From the NCBI GenBank assembly GCA_958295855.1, contig OY282383.1, positions 5,146,329 through 5,210,328 on the forward strand: a DNA stretch of 64,000 nucleotides, given 5' to 3'. This document shows positions 49,582 to 58,568 of the stretch, piece by piece. The position numbers were made by a program, and so were the translations under genes. Numbering within the stretch: position 1 is the first letter of the stretch; the number at the start of each line of letters is the position of its first letter. A model generated the notes under the pieces. That model did not search any database. It was not told the origin of the DNA and worked only from the letters and a program-made list of their open reading frames with translations. The DNA is from an uncultured Poribacteria bacterium. GTDB taxonomy: Bacteria; Poribacteria; WGA-4E; WGA-3G.

Positions 49582-49978
49582 GTGTTTCTCCTTTTTTATT
49601 TTCCCTTACTGGTTGTCCGGTATTATTACGTGAAAGTCTGCCGGTCTCGATTCGTCCAGTATACCAACAGACAGATGCAACGCACCACGCAGCATAACTC
49701 GAAGGACACTTGCCAGTTAGGATAATATGCCAACGGAACACGTATTCACAATAGTGACTTCCTTGCGGGTGCACCGCAAAAGACGCGTCCCGCGGAAGTT
49801 CACCAAGTGTGTAATACGAGCTCTGTCTAGCGAAGATTATAGCGAAGATTATACTGATGAACAGTTAGTTATCCCGTAGCCTCGAGTCCCCTATCTCGCC
49901 CACAGCAAGGCAGCAATTGAATAAGGCAACTACAAGACTTGGAAACTAAGAATTGAACGGTTTTCTATGGGAAAGGGG
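49582..49978. other. Gene-free stretch in the metal operon
   Basis: About 400 bp. Contains the short direct repeat TAGCGAAGATTA twice near 49839. No promoter or gene convincingly seen. Confidence 0.35.
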
Positions 49979-50407
49979 TTACGGAGGTCCCCTGCGGGAT
50001 AGAGAGTGGTTGGCGAAAAATATGGAGATTAAAGGTGCTTGGCGGATGTTAAACAACTCCGCCTGTGCCACAGGTAAACTTGTTGAGAACGGAAGAATTG
50101 CGACCAGCGGCTGCCCAACCGATTCACGCACGTTGTCTTTACTGTGCGTATCCTTTGGATGCACAAGTTCTAAATCGATTAAGCAACACAGATTTCGACT
50201 TTCTGATGGCGTTTCTGCCTCCCCTGCGGCACCTGCTTCAGCCCGTTGGCAACAGGTTGAACCGGTTTCAGTCGCTCTACTCAGCATTTTTTGGGAGGTG
50301 TCGTGGCAAAACTTTTGTTCAAAAGCCGCGCAGAGAAACGGGCATACGGAATAAACGTACACGAGTCCCACTAGTAAGATGAAAATCTGTCGATGTTTTT
50401 GCAACAT
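49979..50407 (-). CDS. Exported Cys-rich small protein, first gene of the metal operon
   Basis: 142 aa. Signal peptide (IFILLVGLVYVYSVCPFLCA), then scattered cysteines: QKFCHD, STCCQR and NLCCLID. The paired cysteines suggest metal binding in the periplasm (inference). The ribosome binding site GGAGTTT is ~11 nt from the ATG. Two duplicated promoters lie upstream. No named family recognised. Confidence 0.6.
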   Translation of the reverse strand: MLQKHRQIFILLVGLVYVYSVCPFLCAAFEQKFCHDTSQKMLSRATETGSTCCQRAEAGAAGEAETPSESRNLCCLIDLELVHPKDTHSKDNVRESVGQPLVAILPFSTSLPVAQAELFNIRQAPLISIFFANHSLSRRGPP

Positions 50408-50464
50408 TGTTCAATAAACTCCGCTGTTCGTCAGAAAGTGGAAGTGAATAAAACACTTTAGGGT

Positions 50465-50494
50465 ATTATACACCAAAATCCCAAAAAGTTGCAA
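50465..50494 (-). promoter_or_regulatory. Metal-operon promoter, proximal copy
   Basis: Minus strand TTGCAA, 18-nt spacer, TATAAT. Leader of about 50 nt to the first gene. Confidence 0.65.
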
Positions 50495-50594
50495 GAAAAA
50501 ATGGCGGCGCGCCAGGGGCATTTAGTTTTTCCGTAGAAGCGATCTCCGAATCGCGATGCCCTAGAAAGTGGACGCGAATAAAAGACTTTATGAT

Positions 50595-50624
50595 ATTATA
50601 CACCAAAATCCCAAAAAGTTGCAA
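50595..50624 (-). promoter_or_regulatory. Metal-operon promoter, distal copy
   Basis: Same TTGCAA-18-TATAAT with an identical spacer; duplicated with ~75 bp of flank. Confidence 0.6.
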
Positions 50625-50649
50625 GAAAAAATGGCTGCGCGAAAAAAAG

Positions 50650-50678
50650 TTGCATTCAAAATGAAAAGTCTGTATAAT
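50650..50678 (+). promoter_or_regulatory. Promoter of the MsrP gene
   Basis: TTGCAT, 17-nt spacer, TATAAT, about 70 nt before the ATG. Divergent from the metal-operon promoters. Confidence 0.7.
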
Positions 50679-50751
50679 TAGATGAAACACTAGTGAAATT
50701 CTCCGTAGTTCTTAAATTGCAAAATAAGAATTCACGATATAGGAGCTTCCA

Positions 50752-51714
50752 ATGCCATACATAAAGATTCCCAAGGGATGGGAAATCCCTGAAAACCAGG
50801 TGACACCTGAATCGGACTATATCAACCGCAGGACGTTCATCAAAAAGATGGGGATAGCCAGCATCGGCGGGTTGTCGCTCATCGGGACAACGGCGTGTGC
50901 GAAAGGAAAAGGGGTTGAGGGGCAGCTGGAAGCCTTCCGCGCGCAACCGCTCGCTGCTACGCACAATTCACAGTTTACCGTCACCCGGCAGATGACCGAT
51001 GAGGTTGTCGCTGCAACGTACAACAACTTCTATGAGTTTACGATGGCAAAGGACCGCGTTTGGAAACTGGTTGAACAGTTCGAGACCCGGCCGTGGGAGA
51101 TTGAGATCTCCGGGCTCGTAGATAAACCGATGACACTCGATGTGGACGAGCTGATCAAACAGATGCCGCTCGAAGAGCGCATCTATCGGTTCCGATGCGT
51201 TGAAACTTGGGCAATGGTGGTACCCTGGATCGGCTTCCCGATGAAAGCACTGCTTGAAAAAGTTCAACCGAAATCTTCAGCGAAATATGTACAGATGGTG
51301 ACTTTTATGAACCCTGATGTGGCACCTCATCAAAACAATTCTCGCCTGCCGTGGCCCTATTTTGAAGGGTTGACACTCGCGGAGGCAATGAACGACCTCA
51401 CGCTGCTGGTTGTCGGCATCTATGGGCATATCTTACCACCACAGCACGGCGCGCCTATTCGCTTGATTGTGCCCTGGAAATACGGGTTTAAGAGTATCAA
51501 ATCCATTGTCAGCATTGAATTAACTGACCGGAAGCCCCGAAACTTTTGGAACGTCCTGCTCCCTAGAGAATACGGCTTTGAGGCAAACGTCAATCCCAAC
51601 GTCTCACATCCGCGCTGGTCGCAAGCCACCGAGCGGATGATTGGCAGCGGAGATAGGCACCCAACAGTAATTTACAACGGCTACGCCGACGCAGTCGCAC
51701 ACCTTTATCAGTAG
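50752..51714 (+). CDS. msrP: MsrP-type molybdopterin methionine-sulfoxide reductase, catalytic subunit
   Basis: 320 aa. Twin-arginine signal with NRRTFIKKMGIASIGGLSLI. Molybdenum ligand Cys in YRFRCVETWAMVVPWIG; further family motifs are PHQNNSRLPWPYFEGLTLAEA, KYGFKSIKSIVSIE and NVNPNVSHPRWSQA. Exported folded with its cofactor, it repairs oxidised methionines in periplasmic proteins. The usual membrane partner MsrQ is not adjacent. Located next to the metal efflux operon, where oxidative damage is likely. Confidence 0.92.
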   Translation: MPYIKIPKGWEIPENQVTPESDYINRRTFIKKMGIASIGGLSLIGTTACAKGKGVEGQLEAFRAQPLAATHNSQFTVTRQMTDEVVAATYNNFYEFTMAKDRVWKLVEQFETRPWEIEISGLVDKPMTLDVDELIKQMPLEERIYRFRCVETWAMVVPWIGFPMKALLEKVQPKSSAKYVQMVTFMNPDVAPHQNNSRLPWPYFEGLTLAEAMNDLTLLVVGIYGHILPPQHGAPIRLIVPWKYGFKSIKSIVSIELTDRKPRNFWNVLLPREYGFEANVNPNVSHPRWSQATERMIGSGDRHPTVIYNGYADAVAHLYQ

Positions 51715-51815
51715 GTATTGCTGAAATTGTAACAGCACACCTTTTTCCCAGCCGTGATAACCAGACAAAAACGGTGCTGTTTATGGGCGTTGGCGTGGAG
51801 CCAAGAACATATACG

Positions 51816-52733
51816 ATGATTAAAATAAAAAGCGTTGTTTTCATCCTATTGCTTATGTTCGCATTTTCGGCATCTGCTTCCTGGGAATCAGCAGAAAGCC
51901 CACATTTCCGCGTCTATTATCAGGCCGGCACGACTGAACCAGCGTCAATTCTTCAGATTGCTGAAGACTTCTATGCCGAAATGTCGCGGTTAACACGCCG
52001 TACGCCAGCCGGGGTAATTGACATTTGGGTTTGTGATACGCAAAAAGCGTTTCAGGCTTCCGTTCACGCTCCGATTCAGGATTGGGCAGTTGGGTGTGCT
52101 TTTCCGCTGAGTCGGCGTATCGTCATCCAAAATCCGACGCACATCGCCTTAGCGAAACTTCAGTTAGCGCAAGTGCTCCGCCATGAAATTGCGCATGTGC
52201 TTTTTGGGCAGTATACGCAAAAAGCAGTCAAAGAAATTCCGCTATGGTTTGTGGAAGGCATTGCGATTTACTTCGCCGATGAGTGGATGCCGGGGCGCCA
52301 CGAAACCTTGCTGAAGCATATTTTTTCAAAATCTATCATTCCAATCCAAGAGCTGACTCATAGGTTTCCACGCTCACAGGCTGGGGCAGATCTGGCGTAT
52401 GCGCAAAGTCAAGACGCAGTCCGCTGGCTCGTTGAAGTCAAAGGCATTGAAACTTTATGGGCACTTATCGAGCAACTCCACGCCGGTAACAACTTCACTG
52501 CTGCTTTTGAAGCCGCCGTTGGTTGGGATTTGGCCACGTACAACATCCGATGGCATGAATCGTTGGCGGAACGTTACCATTGGGCATCCCTCCTGTCCAG
52601 TTCCTACATTTTTTGGGGCGGGCTTGGAGGCCTGGCACTGCTCGGCTACCTAGTCTGCTGGAATCGCCGGCGGCAGCACCTAAATAAACTTGCACAACAG
52701 GAAGAAACTGTGGATGCATTCTTTAGAGAGTGA
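51816..52733 (+). CDS. Membrane-anchored zinc peptidase (peptidase MA-like)
   Basis: 305 aa from the ATG starting a signal peptide (FILLLMFAFSASASW). Gluzincin motif RHEIAHVLFGQ with third ligand Glu in WFVEGIAIYFAD. A C-terminal membrane helix (SSYIFWGGLGGLALLGYLVC) leaves a short basic tail. It is therefore a periplasmic protease tethered to the inner membrane. Followed 6 bp later by a phosphoesterase gene. Confidence 0.85.
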   Translation: MIKIKSVVFILLLMFAFSASASWESAESPHFRVYYQAGTTEPASILQIAEDFYAEMSRLTRRTPAGVIDIWVCDTQKAFQASVHAPIQDWAVGCAFPLSRRIVIQNPTHIALAKLQLAQVLRHEIAHVLFGQYTQKAVKEIPLWFVEGIAIYFADEWMPGRHETLLKHIFSKSIIPIQELTHRFPRSQAGADLAYAQSQDAVRWLVEVKGIETLWALIEQLHAGNNFTAAFEAAVGWDLATYNIRWHESLAERYHWASLLSSSYIFWGGLGGLALLGYLVCWNRRRQHLNKLAQQEETVDAFFRE

Positions 52734-52739
52734 AAACTA

Positions 52740-53738
52740 ATGCGAGACTCCTTAATTTACGCGACCCTTTGGCTCGCTTGTTTCGTTTCGGCAGCGACTG
52801 CACAACCGAAACAGTTCGCGCGTGTGCCAATAGCGGCTTGGCCCGATGAACTCACCCGCGAGGGCCACGTCGTTGTTCTGCCCGACCATGGGACTATCTA
52901 CATTGTCTCGGATCTGCATGCTCACTGGAACGATTTTAATCAGTGGTTGCAGCAGACTCAACTTATCGAACGAATTCAAGCAGGTGAAGATGTCTATGGG
53001 CTTATACTCGGCGATGCCATTGACTACAAACCAGATGAACCGAGGCACCCCCCTTACGGGGACACGCTAATTGTTAATCGCGTGATTGAACTACAACAAC
53101 AACTCGGCGACAAAGGCAAAAGGCTCATCTATCTTAGAGGAAACCACGAATTTGCAGCGGCAGACGCTTATGCGATGCTGAAAAGGCACGGCATGACAGC
53201 GAAAAATCGCCCCCACATGATTCGTCAGTTGTACAACAGCCCATCTGGTGCCTATTATGAGCAGTTTAACTTCATTGAAAGAATGACAGATGCACACTAT
53301 GCATTCCTGACGCGCCTTCCAACGGTCGTTATTGGAAAAAACGGCTTTGTCGGTGTTCACGCAGGCCCTGCGCGCACCCTCACAGGCTTAGCAGACTTAG
53401 TCGATGCGGGGCCCAAAACCCTAGAGGAACTACTCTGGCATCGCCCGGTTATCACGTCCAGCGGTGGATACACCCTCGCCCATACCCAAAATTTCCTCAA
53501 AGCCATCCACGCCAATCTCCTCATCGTTGGACATACCCCAATCAGCTACTTTCCGAGGCAAAACGTCAGAGACGGCGTAGCTACATTCGGCGACAATCAA
53601 CTCATTTTTTCGACAGGCTACAGCGGCGCACCCGGAGTTCCGACGTATGTTGAAATTGACTTGGCTGAAACCTATCCATCTGTGCACGCGCTCAAATTAG
53701 GGGTTAATATCCATCACCTCTACCCCGAACCGCGCTAA
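52740..53738 (+). CDS. Exported metallophosphoesterase
   Basis: 332 aa with signal peptide (LIYATLWLACFVSAATAQ). Calcineurin-like motifs in order: IVSDLHAHWND, LILGDAIDY, YLRGNHEFAA, GVHAGPA and IVGHTPIS, providing the two-metal site. Acts outside the cytoplasm on a phosphate ester of unknown nature. Same strand and close spacing with the peptidase and TPR genes suggest one transcript. Confidence 0.88.
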   Translation: MRDSLIYATLWLACFVSAATAQPKQFARVPIAAWPDELTREGHVVVLPDHGTIYIVSDLHAHWNDFNQWLQQTQLIERIQAGEDVYGLILGDAIDYKPDEPRHPPYGDTLIVNRVIELQQQLGDKGKRLIYLRGNHEFAAADAYAMLKRHGMTAKNRPHMIRQLYNSPSGAYYEQFNFIERMTDAHYAFLTRLPTVVIGKNGFVGVHAGPARTLTGLADLVDAGPKTLEELLWHRPVITSSGGYTLAHTQNFLKAIHANLLIVGHTPISYFPRQNVRDGVATFGDNQLIFSTGYSGAPGVPTYVEIDLAETYPSVHALKLGVNIHHLYPEPR

Positions 53739-53784
53739 AGGTATCGCGACCGGCGGAACGTTCCTATAGGAGAAGGCATCCATC

Positions 53785-54693
53785 ATGCGTGCACTCATTT
53801 ACATCATGACACCGGTGCTGATTCTCACTGTTCTTCTCGCTTCTCGCTTTGTAACGTGGGAAACGGTGAGAGGCGAGAACAGGCAAGCCCTCGTACACCT
53901 GATGGAAGGCAGCCGAATGCTCAGGACATGGCAGCTTCCGCAGGCAATAAAGGCTTTTACACAAGCGATTGACATTGAGCCGAGATACGCCGAAGCGTAT
54001 GTGAAACGTGGGCTCGCCTATTACCGTTTGGGGCAGTACAAAGCAGCCATCTCGGATTACACCCAAACCTTAGCACTCAAAAGGTATCACGCTGATGCCC
54101 ATGCAAGCCGTGGAGATGCGTATCGCGCGTTAGGTGACACGCAGCGTGCCATCGCCGACTACTCCGCCTCGCTGAAAAAAAGGTGGGATGCCGGGGTTAT
54201 GCGGAAACGGGCACAAACCTACCTTGCACTACATAGCACCCAAAATGCCATCGCGGACTACGGGGCTGTGATTAAGCGTCAGCCCAGTGCAACGGCTTAC
54301 TACAACCGCGGCAACGCTTACCGCCAACTGTTCAATTCACAGGAAAGCCCCGAAAACAGGAACACTCTGGTACTCGCTTTGGCTGATGTGGATGAAGCAA
54401 TCGCTTTAGAGCCCCGTTTTGTCCCGGCGTATATCAGCAGGGCGCAAATCCAGGCACAATTGGGAGAACAAGCATCGGAGAAATCGGATTATATACACGC
54501 TGTTGAACTGCTAACGGAAGAAATTCAGCACTGGCAGGGAGAACCGCACGCGCTCATACCGGTTTACTATTGGCGAGCCTTCGCTTATCAAAAATTGGGC
54601 GTAACCGATAAGGCGAAAAACGATGCTAATGCAGCAAATGAACGCATTTTTAAATTTTTGTTGAAAAAATTAAAAATTTGTGATATACTTTAA
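53785..54693 (+). CDS. Membrane-anchored TPR protein
   Basis: 302 aa, ATG after GGAGAAGG. N-terminal membrane helix (LIYIMTPVLILTVLLASRFV), then at least five TPR units, e.g. PQAIKAFTQAIDIEPRYAEA, YKAAISDYTQTLALKRYHAD and TQRAIADYSASLKKRWDAG. A scaffold for protein contacts in the periplasm. The promoter of the microcompartment genes overlaps its 3' end. Confidence 0.85.
   Translation: MRALIYIMTPVLILTVLLASRFVTWETVRGENRQALVHLMEGSRMLRTWQLPQAIKAFTQAIDIEPRYAEAYVKRGLAYYRLGQYKAAISDYTQTLALKRYHADAHASRGDAYRALGDTQRAIADYSASLKKRWDAGVMRKRAQTYLALHSTQNAIADYGAVIKRQPSATAYYNRGNAYRQLFNSQESPENRNTLVLALADVDEAIALEPRFVPAYISRAQIQAQLGEQASEKSDYIHAVELLTEEIQHWQGEPHALIPVYYWRAFAYQKLGVTDKAKNDANAANERIFKFLLKKLKICDIL
54661..54689 (+). 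promoter_or_regulatory. Promoter of the microcompartment genes
   Basis: TTGAAA, 17-nt spacer, TATACT, inside the end of the TPR gene. The 3' 80 bp include a GCTGTAGGCTTGC segment before AGGAGG. Confidence 0.6.
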
Positions 54694-54776
54694 GAAGAAT
54701 AAAATAGATTTTAAAGGCGTGCAAGCTGTAGGCTTGCTTTCATCGACTTTTCAAATAGGAGGCTACCAGAATTAAT

Positions 54777-55052
54777 ATGACTGGAGATGCGTTGGGTTTA
54801 GTTGAAACGAGGGGATTGGTTGGAAGTATAGAAGCTGCAGATGCGATGGTGAAAGCGGCGAACGTTCAACTCATCGGTTACGAGCAAATCGGCGGGGGTT
54901 ACGTCACCGTCATGGTTCGTGGGGATGTAGGTGCGGTGAAAGCCGCAACAGATGTAGGTGCCGAGGCGGCCGCGCGCGTCGGCGAGGTGGTTTCGGTCCA
55001 TGTGATTCCGCGCCCACACGCGGAAGTCGAAACTATCTTAGGCAAAGCGTAA
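54777..55052 (+). CDS. Bacterial microcompartment hexameric shell protein (BMC-H)
   Basis: 91 aa, single BMC domain: ALGLVETRGLVGSIEAADAM, then GGGYVTVMVRGDVGAVKAA and VGEVVSVHVIPRPHAEVE. Forms hexagonal shell tiles like PduA/EutM/CcmK. AGGAGG is about 14 nt before the ATG. It is followed by pduL and a flavoprotein. No pentameric (BMC-P) or tandem-domain shell gene is in the window. Confidence 0.95.
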   Translation: MTGDALGLVETRGLVGSIEAADAMVKAANVQLIGYEQIGGGYVTVMVRGDVGAVKAATDVGAEAAARVGEVVSVHVIPRPHAEVETILGKA

Positions 55053-55121
55053 ACCGTAACCGGGTTAACCGCACGTTGCGAAAGCATGTCCGGGATATCC
55101 GAAAAAAAAGGCGAGTGACAG

Positions 55122-55838
55122 ATGCCAGACCGTGCCCTTGTTGAGTTAATTACCCGCCGCGTTGTTAGCAGACTAAACACGGAACAGTCGTGTAGCGGGT
55201 GTGCTTTGCGAACCTGCCCTGCTGGGAATCGTGCCTGTGATGCAGCCAGCCAGCAACAAAAGATTCCGGTGGGTGTCTCCGCGCGACATGCCCATGTGAC
55301 ACAGGAGCACCTCGAAATCCTTTACGGTGCAGGCCACCACCTCACTGTCTATGCCCCGCTCTATCAACCGGGAGCGTTCGCTGCGAATGAGACACTCACC
55401 ATCGTCGGAAAACGGATGCGTGCGATTGAAGCTGTTCGCATTCTTGGCCCCGTACGAGACTATTCCCAAGTCGAGGTGGCACAAACGGAAGCGATTCGAC
55501 TCGGATTAAACCCACCCATTCGGGATTCCGGGGACATCGCAGGATGCGAAGCAATCACCCTCGTCGGGCCGGCGGGAAGCGTCTATTTAGAAGAAGGTGC
55601 CATCTGCGCCACACGGCACATCCACATGACACCCGAACATGCTGATGCCTTCAGGATTCGCGAAGACGAGCTTTTAAAGGTTCGTATCCCCGGTGAGCGA
55701 GCGTTAACCTTTGAAAATATTCGGCCCAAAATTTCCGAATCCTATGTGCTTCAAATGCACCTAGACACCGACGATGCCAACGCCGCAGGACTAAAGGGTG
55801 GTGAAGCTGTTGAACTGGTACGCGATTCTTTCGTATGA
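55122..55838 (+). CDS. pduL: PduL-type phosphotransacylase with N-terminal Cys cluster
   Basis: 238 aa. Two beta-barrel domains with zinc ligands in VGVSARHAHVT and CATRHIHMTPEHAD. Converts acyl-CoA and phosphate to acyl-phosphate, recycling CoA inside microcompartments. N-terminal ~40 residues: a helix (ALVELITRRVVSRL) like an encapsulation peptide, then CSGCALRTCPAGNRAC, four cysteines not normal for PduL. That cluster might bind a metal or iron-sulfur centre (inference). No strong ribosome binding site. Confidence 0.92.
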   Translation: MPDRALVELITRRVVSRLNTEQSCSGCALRTCPAGNRACDAASQQQKIPVGVSARHAHVTQEHLEILYGAGHHLTVYAPLYQPGAFAANETLTIVGKRMRAIEAVRILGPVRDYSQVEVAQTEAIRLGLNPPIRDSGDIAGCEAITLVGPAGSVYLEEGAICATRHIHMTPEHADAFRIREDELLKVRIPGERALTFENIRPKISESYVLQMHLDTDDANAAGLKGGEAVELVRDSFV

Positions 55839-55882
55839 TTTAATCGCCCCGCTTTCTGACGCAACTGCGCTTTGAATGAATT

Positions 55883-56644
55883 ATGAATCAGGAACTGATT
55901 GACCAAATTAGGCAAATCACCGAAAAGGTCTTAGAAGAACAAGCGCAAGCCCGTACCGCCGCGCAAACTGCACCCGAAAAACGGCTGCTTGCTATCTTTG
56001 GTGCTGCCCAACTCGAACTAGACGTACCGCTCCAGCAGCTCCAGAGGTGCATGCAGGAGGGATGGAAAATTACAATAATTCTATCCGAACTTGCAACTAA
56101 AGTGCTAAACCTCAAGCCAATTCACGCGGCGTTTGGTGAAGAGAATATCTTGCAGGAGAATAACTTAACCGCGCTATCCACTCTGGTTGACACCTATCAG
56201 CAGATTGTGCTGCCCGTTTTCTCTTATCCGATGGCAGCAAAACTCGCGTTAAAATTGGTGGATACGCCCTGTACCTATTTAGTGTTTGAAGCACTTCGTA
56301 AAGGAAAAAAGGTTACGGCGGCAGCCGACGCGCTCAATCAAAGTGATAATTTCATAAACGCCGGTGCCATGCTCCATAAACTTGAAGGCGAGTACGTAAA
56401 CATTTTATCCGAACTTGGCGTTCAATGGGTAACGATGGAACACATTGCCGATGCCCTTTGCACAGGCAACCTCGCGACACAGGCAACGCTAGACAGGCCT
56501 GTTATTAGCGCTGCCGTTGTTGCAAACCTTGCAGAAAGTGTACAGGAGGTGTTCTACACAAATCCAGCGATTATTACACCCCTCGCTCGTGAGGATGCGC
56601 AAAAAAGAGGCATTAAACTGATACCAAAGCGCGGGGGAAATTAA
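55883..56644 (+). CDS. Microcompartment-associated flavoprotein-like protein
   Basis: 253 aa. N-terminal amphipathic helix (LIDQIRQITEKVLEEQAQAR), a possible encapsulation peptide, then a flavodoxin-like/HFCD-type fold (LLAIFGAAQLELDVPLQQLQ, KITIILSELATKVL, QIVLPVFSYPMAAKLALKL). Similar proteins accompany BMC operons, role unsettled. Starts 44 bp after pduL, same operon. Confidence 0.65.
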   Translation: MNQELIDQIRQITEKVLEEQAQARTAAQTAPEKRLLAIFGAAQLELDVPLQQLQRCMQEGWKITIILSELATKVLNLKPIHAAFGEENILQENNLTALSTLVDTYQQIVLPVFSYPMAAKLALKLVDTPCTYLVFEALRKGKKVTAAADALNQSDNFINAGAMLHKLEGEYVNILSELGVQWVTMEHIADALCTGNLATQATLDRPVISAAVVANLAESVQEVFYTNPAIITPLAREDAQKRGIKLIPKRGGN

Positions 56645-56705
56645 GCCCTTTTGGAACAGATTTGGACGTTGCAACGTATTAAACTGTGGCTTAAGAACGA
56701 ATTAC

Positions 56706-56734
56706 TTGACATTTAACGCAAAAAATTGTATAAT
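56706..56734 (+). promoter_or_regulatory. Consensus sigma70 promoter
   Basis: TTGACA, 17-nt spacer, TATAAT: a perfect match. Drives the secreted low-complexity protein gene; leader of about 155 nt. Confidence 0.85.
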
Positions 56735-56897
56735 TTCCGTAACAAGTACGTCTTGCACGAGTTTAAACGTGCACAAGCTGATTCTCAATTAAGATTTGAG
56801 TACAATCAAGCAGGCGCAGCCGGGCACGCACGGAACCCACGCTTATAGGGGTGCACGCGATGAACCTGCACAACTCGTAAATGTAGGAGGAATTCTC

Positions 56898-58460
56898 ATG
56901 ATGAACCGGGTTTCAACCTTGACAATAGCCGGACTCCTCAGCTTTTTGCTCGTGGCTGGGTTGTCAACGCCTGTCAATGCGGATTACGATTATTACACGA
57001 ATCGGCTGAGTCGCGAGCATCGCATTGCAAGCGATGTTGATGAGTGGATAGAACGCGGTAACGCGACGATTACCGCCAGCCCTCGCTTTGACGACGGTGT
57101 CCGGCTCACGGCCTGGGCAAATAATGCCCAGAACACAAATGACTACGAATTTGCCATCGCCAGCGCGGTTTATCTCTTTGAAATTCCGCAAGGGACGCAG
57201 TACATTGAGCTCTTGGTTCGCTACAAGGGTGAACCTCATGAAATAGAGATTGAAGATTATGAGGAGCCGATTGCAGGCCGTGCCTGGATTCGTAATACCA
57301 AACGCGAGTCGACGCGTCGCGGCTACCACGACGAAAACGCTGATGAGACACGCTACGGAGATACCTTTGTGCTTCGCGCGAAAAACCGCTCCGAGCTCAT
57401 CAAAATTCCGGCAACCGGCCACGTGAAAAATGGATGGATGGAACTCCATATCGTCGCTGAAGGTGGCGAGCAAATTGATGTGGAATACATTGAGGTATCA
57501 ACCTACAATAGGCAGCCCAAAATTCGCGTGATTCAACGCTACACCCCCACCTACCGGTGGCGGCCGTGGCACCGTTACACCTATCTCTACTTTTACGATG
57601 GGCCAGTTTATTACGCAACGGACTACGATTACTACCTCCGATGGAGCTATCCCATCTACGATCACCGCTATCTTTCCATTCGGTCGCATTATGGGGGGTA
57701 CCTCGGCTATTACCACACTCACTACCCGAGGGCTTACTACCGTGGCTATTCGCCGTATTATGGTGCCTATCGCGGTACCCCTAAGGTGTATCAGCGAAGG
57801 ACGCAGTTGAATCGGTGGAGCGCGCAACACGAATCAACGCGCCGGCAGTATAGCCGAAGCCGATTGGCCGCGAACATTCAACGCGGTGAGCGGACAGCAG
57901 TGCGAAACACCGTTCGGACAACGCTCGAAAATCACCGGCGACAGACACCGGCGACAACAGCGCGCGTGGCGCGCGAGTCTATTATTTCTCGGAAACAGCG
58001 AGCCCTTGCCCCCACATCGGCACGACAGCGAAGCCATGTCAGACAGAATAGCTACACGGCTAGGCCGCTTGACAAGCAACGGCGCTATCCAACTTCCTCA
58101 AGCGTTGACACAAACCGTTATAGACGCTCCACAAGCATGCAGCGGACTGCGCCACTTTACAAACGCTCAACAGCTTCTACGAACCGTTCGTTCTCGTCCA
58201 GTTCCAGTAGCACCTCGCGAACGAAATCTCGGAGCTCGACAACGCGTTCATCAACTTCCAGCAGGTCGAGCACGAAATCAAGCGTCAGCCGTTCATCTTC
58301 CAGCACGCCGCGTACCAAATCACGCGCCAGCCGCACCTCATCATCCCGGCAGCGGGCAACAACATCAAGTTCATCAAGTTCATCGCGTTCTAGCTCAAGT
58401 AGCAACGATGACGATGAGAATCGTAGCCGGACGACGGAGCGGACGAAGCGGAGAAGATAA
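56898..58460 (+). CDS. Secreted protein with Tyr-rich and Ser/Arg-rich regions
   Basis: 520 aa, ATGATG after TAGGAGGAATTC. Signal peptide to about residue 32 (LLSFLLVAGLSTPVNA). Residues ~35-210: a beta-rich carbohydrate-binding-like domain (FEIPQGTQYIELLVRYKGEP). ~215-290: Tyr-rich (YYATDYDYYLRW, YRGYSPYYGAYRG). ~300-520: Arg/Ser/Thr-rich, ending in Ser runs mixed with Arg/Lys (SRTKSRSSTTRSSTSSRSST). Strongly basic, like eukaryotic RS domains in composition. Probably a cell-surface or matrix protein (inference). Confidence 0.75.
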   Translation: MMNRVSTLTIAGLLSFLLVAGLSTPVNADYDYYTNRLSREHRIASDVDEWIERGNATITASPRFDDGVRLTAWANNAQNTNDYEFAIASAVYLFEIPQGTQYIELLVRYKGEPHEIEIEDYEEPIAGRAWIRNTKRESTRRGYHDENADETRYGDTFVLRAKNRSELIKIPATGHVKNGWMELHIVAEGGEQIDVEYIEVSTYNRQPKIRVIQRYTPTYRWRPWHRYTYLYFYDGPVYYATDYDYYLRWSYPIYDHRYLSIRSHYGGYLGYYHTHYPRAYYRGYSPYYGAYRGTPKVYQRRTQLNRWSAQHESTRRQYSRSRLAANIQRGERTAVRNTVRTTLENHRRQTPATTARVARESIISRKQRALAPTSARQRSHVRQNSYTARPLDKQRRYPTSSSVDTNRYRRSTSMQRTAPLYKRSTASTNRSFSSSSSSTSRTKSRSSTTRSSTSSRSSTKSSVSRSSSSTPRTKSRASRTSSSRQRATTSSSSSSSRSSSSSNDDDENRSRTTERTKRRR

Positions 58461-58568
58461 TAGGATTAGGTTAGGCTTTGCGCAATCTTTTGCGTAAAGC
58501 CTATACATTTACTTGAATTAGGCAGGGCATCGGCTCGCGTTTTTTACACGCTTACTGGATACTAACCC

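Larger units (their letters stand above)
50437..50637. repeat. Direct repeat of about 75 bp, two copies
   Basis: 50437-50510 and 50565-50637 share AAAGTGGA, a TATTATACACCAAAATCCC segment and AAAAAGTTGCAAGAAAAAAT; between them lies part of the dispersed GATCTCCGAATCGCGATGCC element. Confidence 0.85.

Noticed and set aside
57886..58497. 203-codon frame overlapping the Ser/Arg-rich gene
   Set aside because: Arises from the low-complexity DNA in another frame; the signal-peptide-bearing frame is the credible one.
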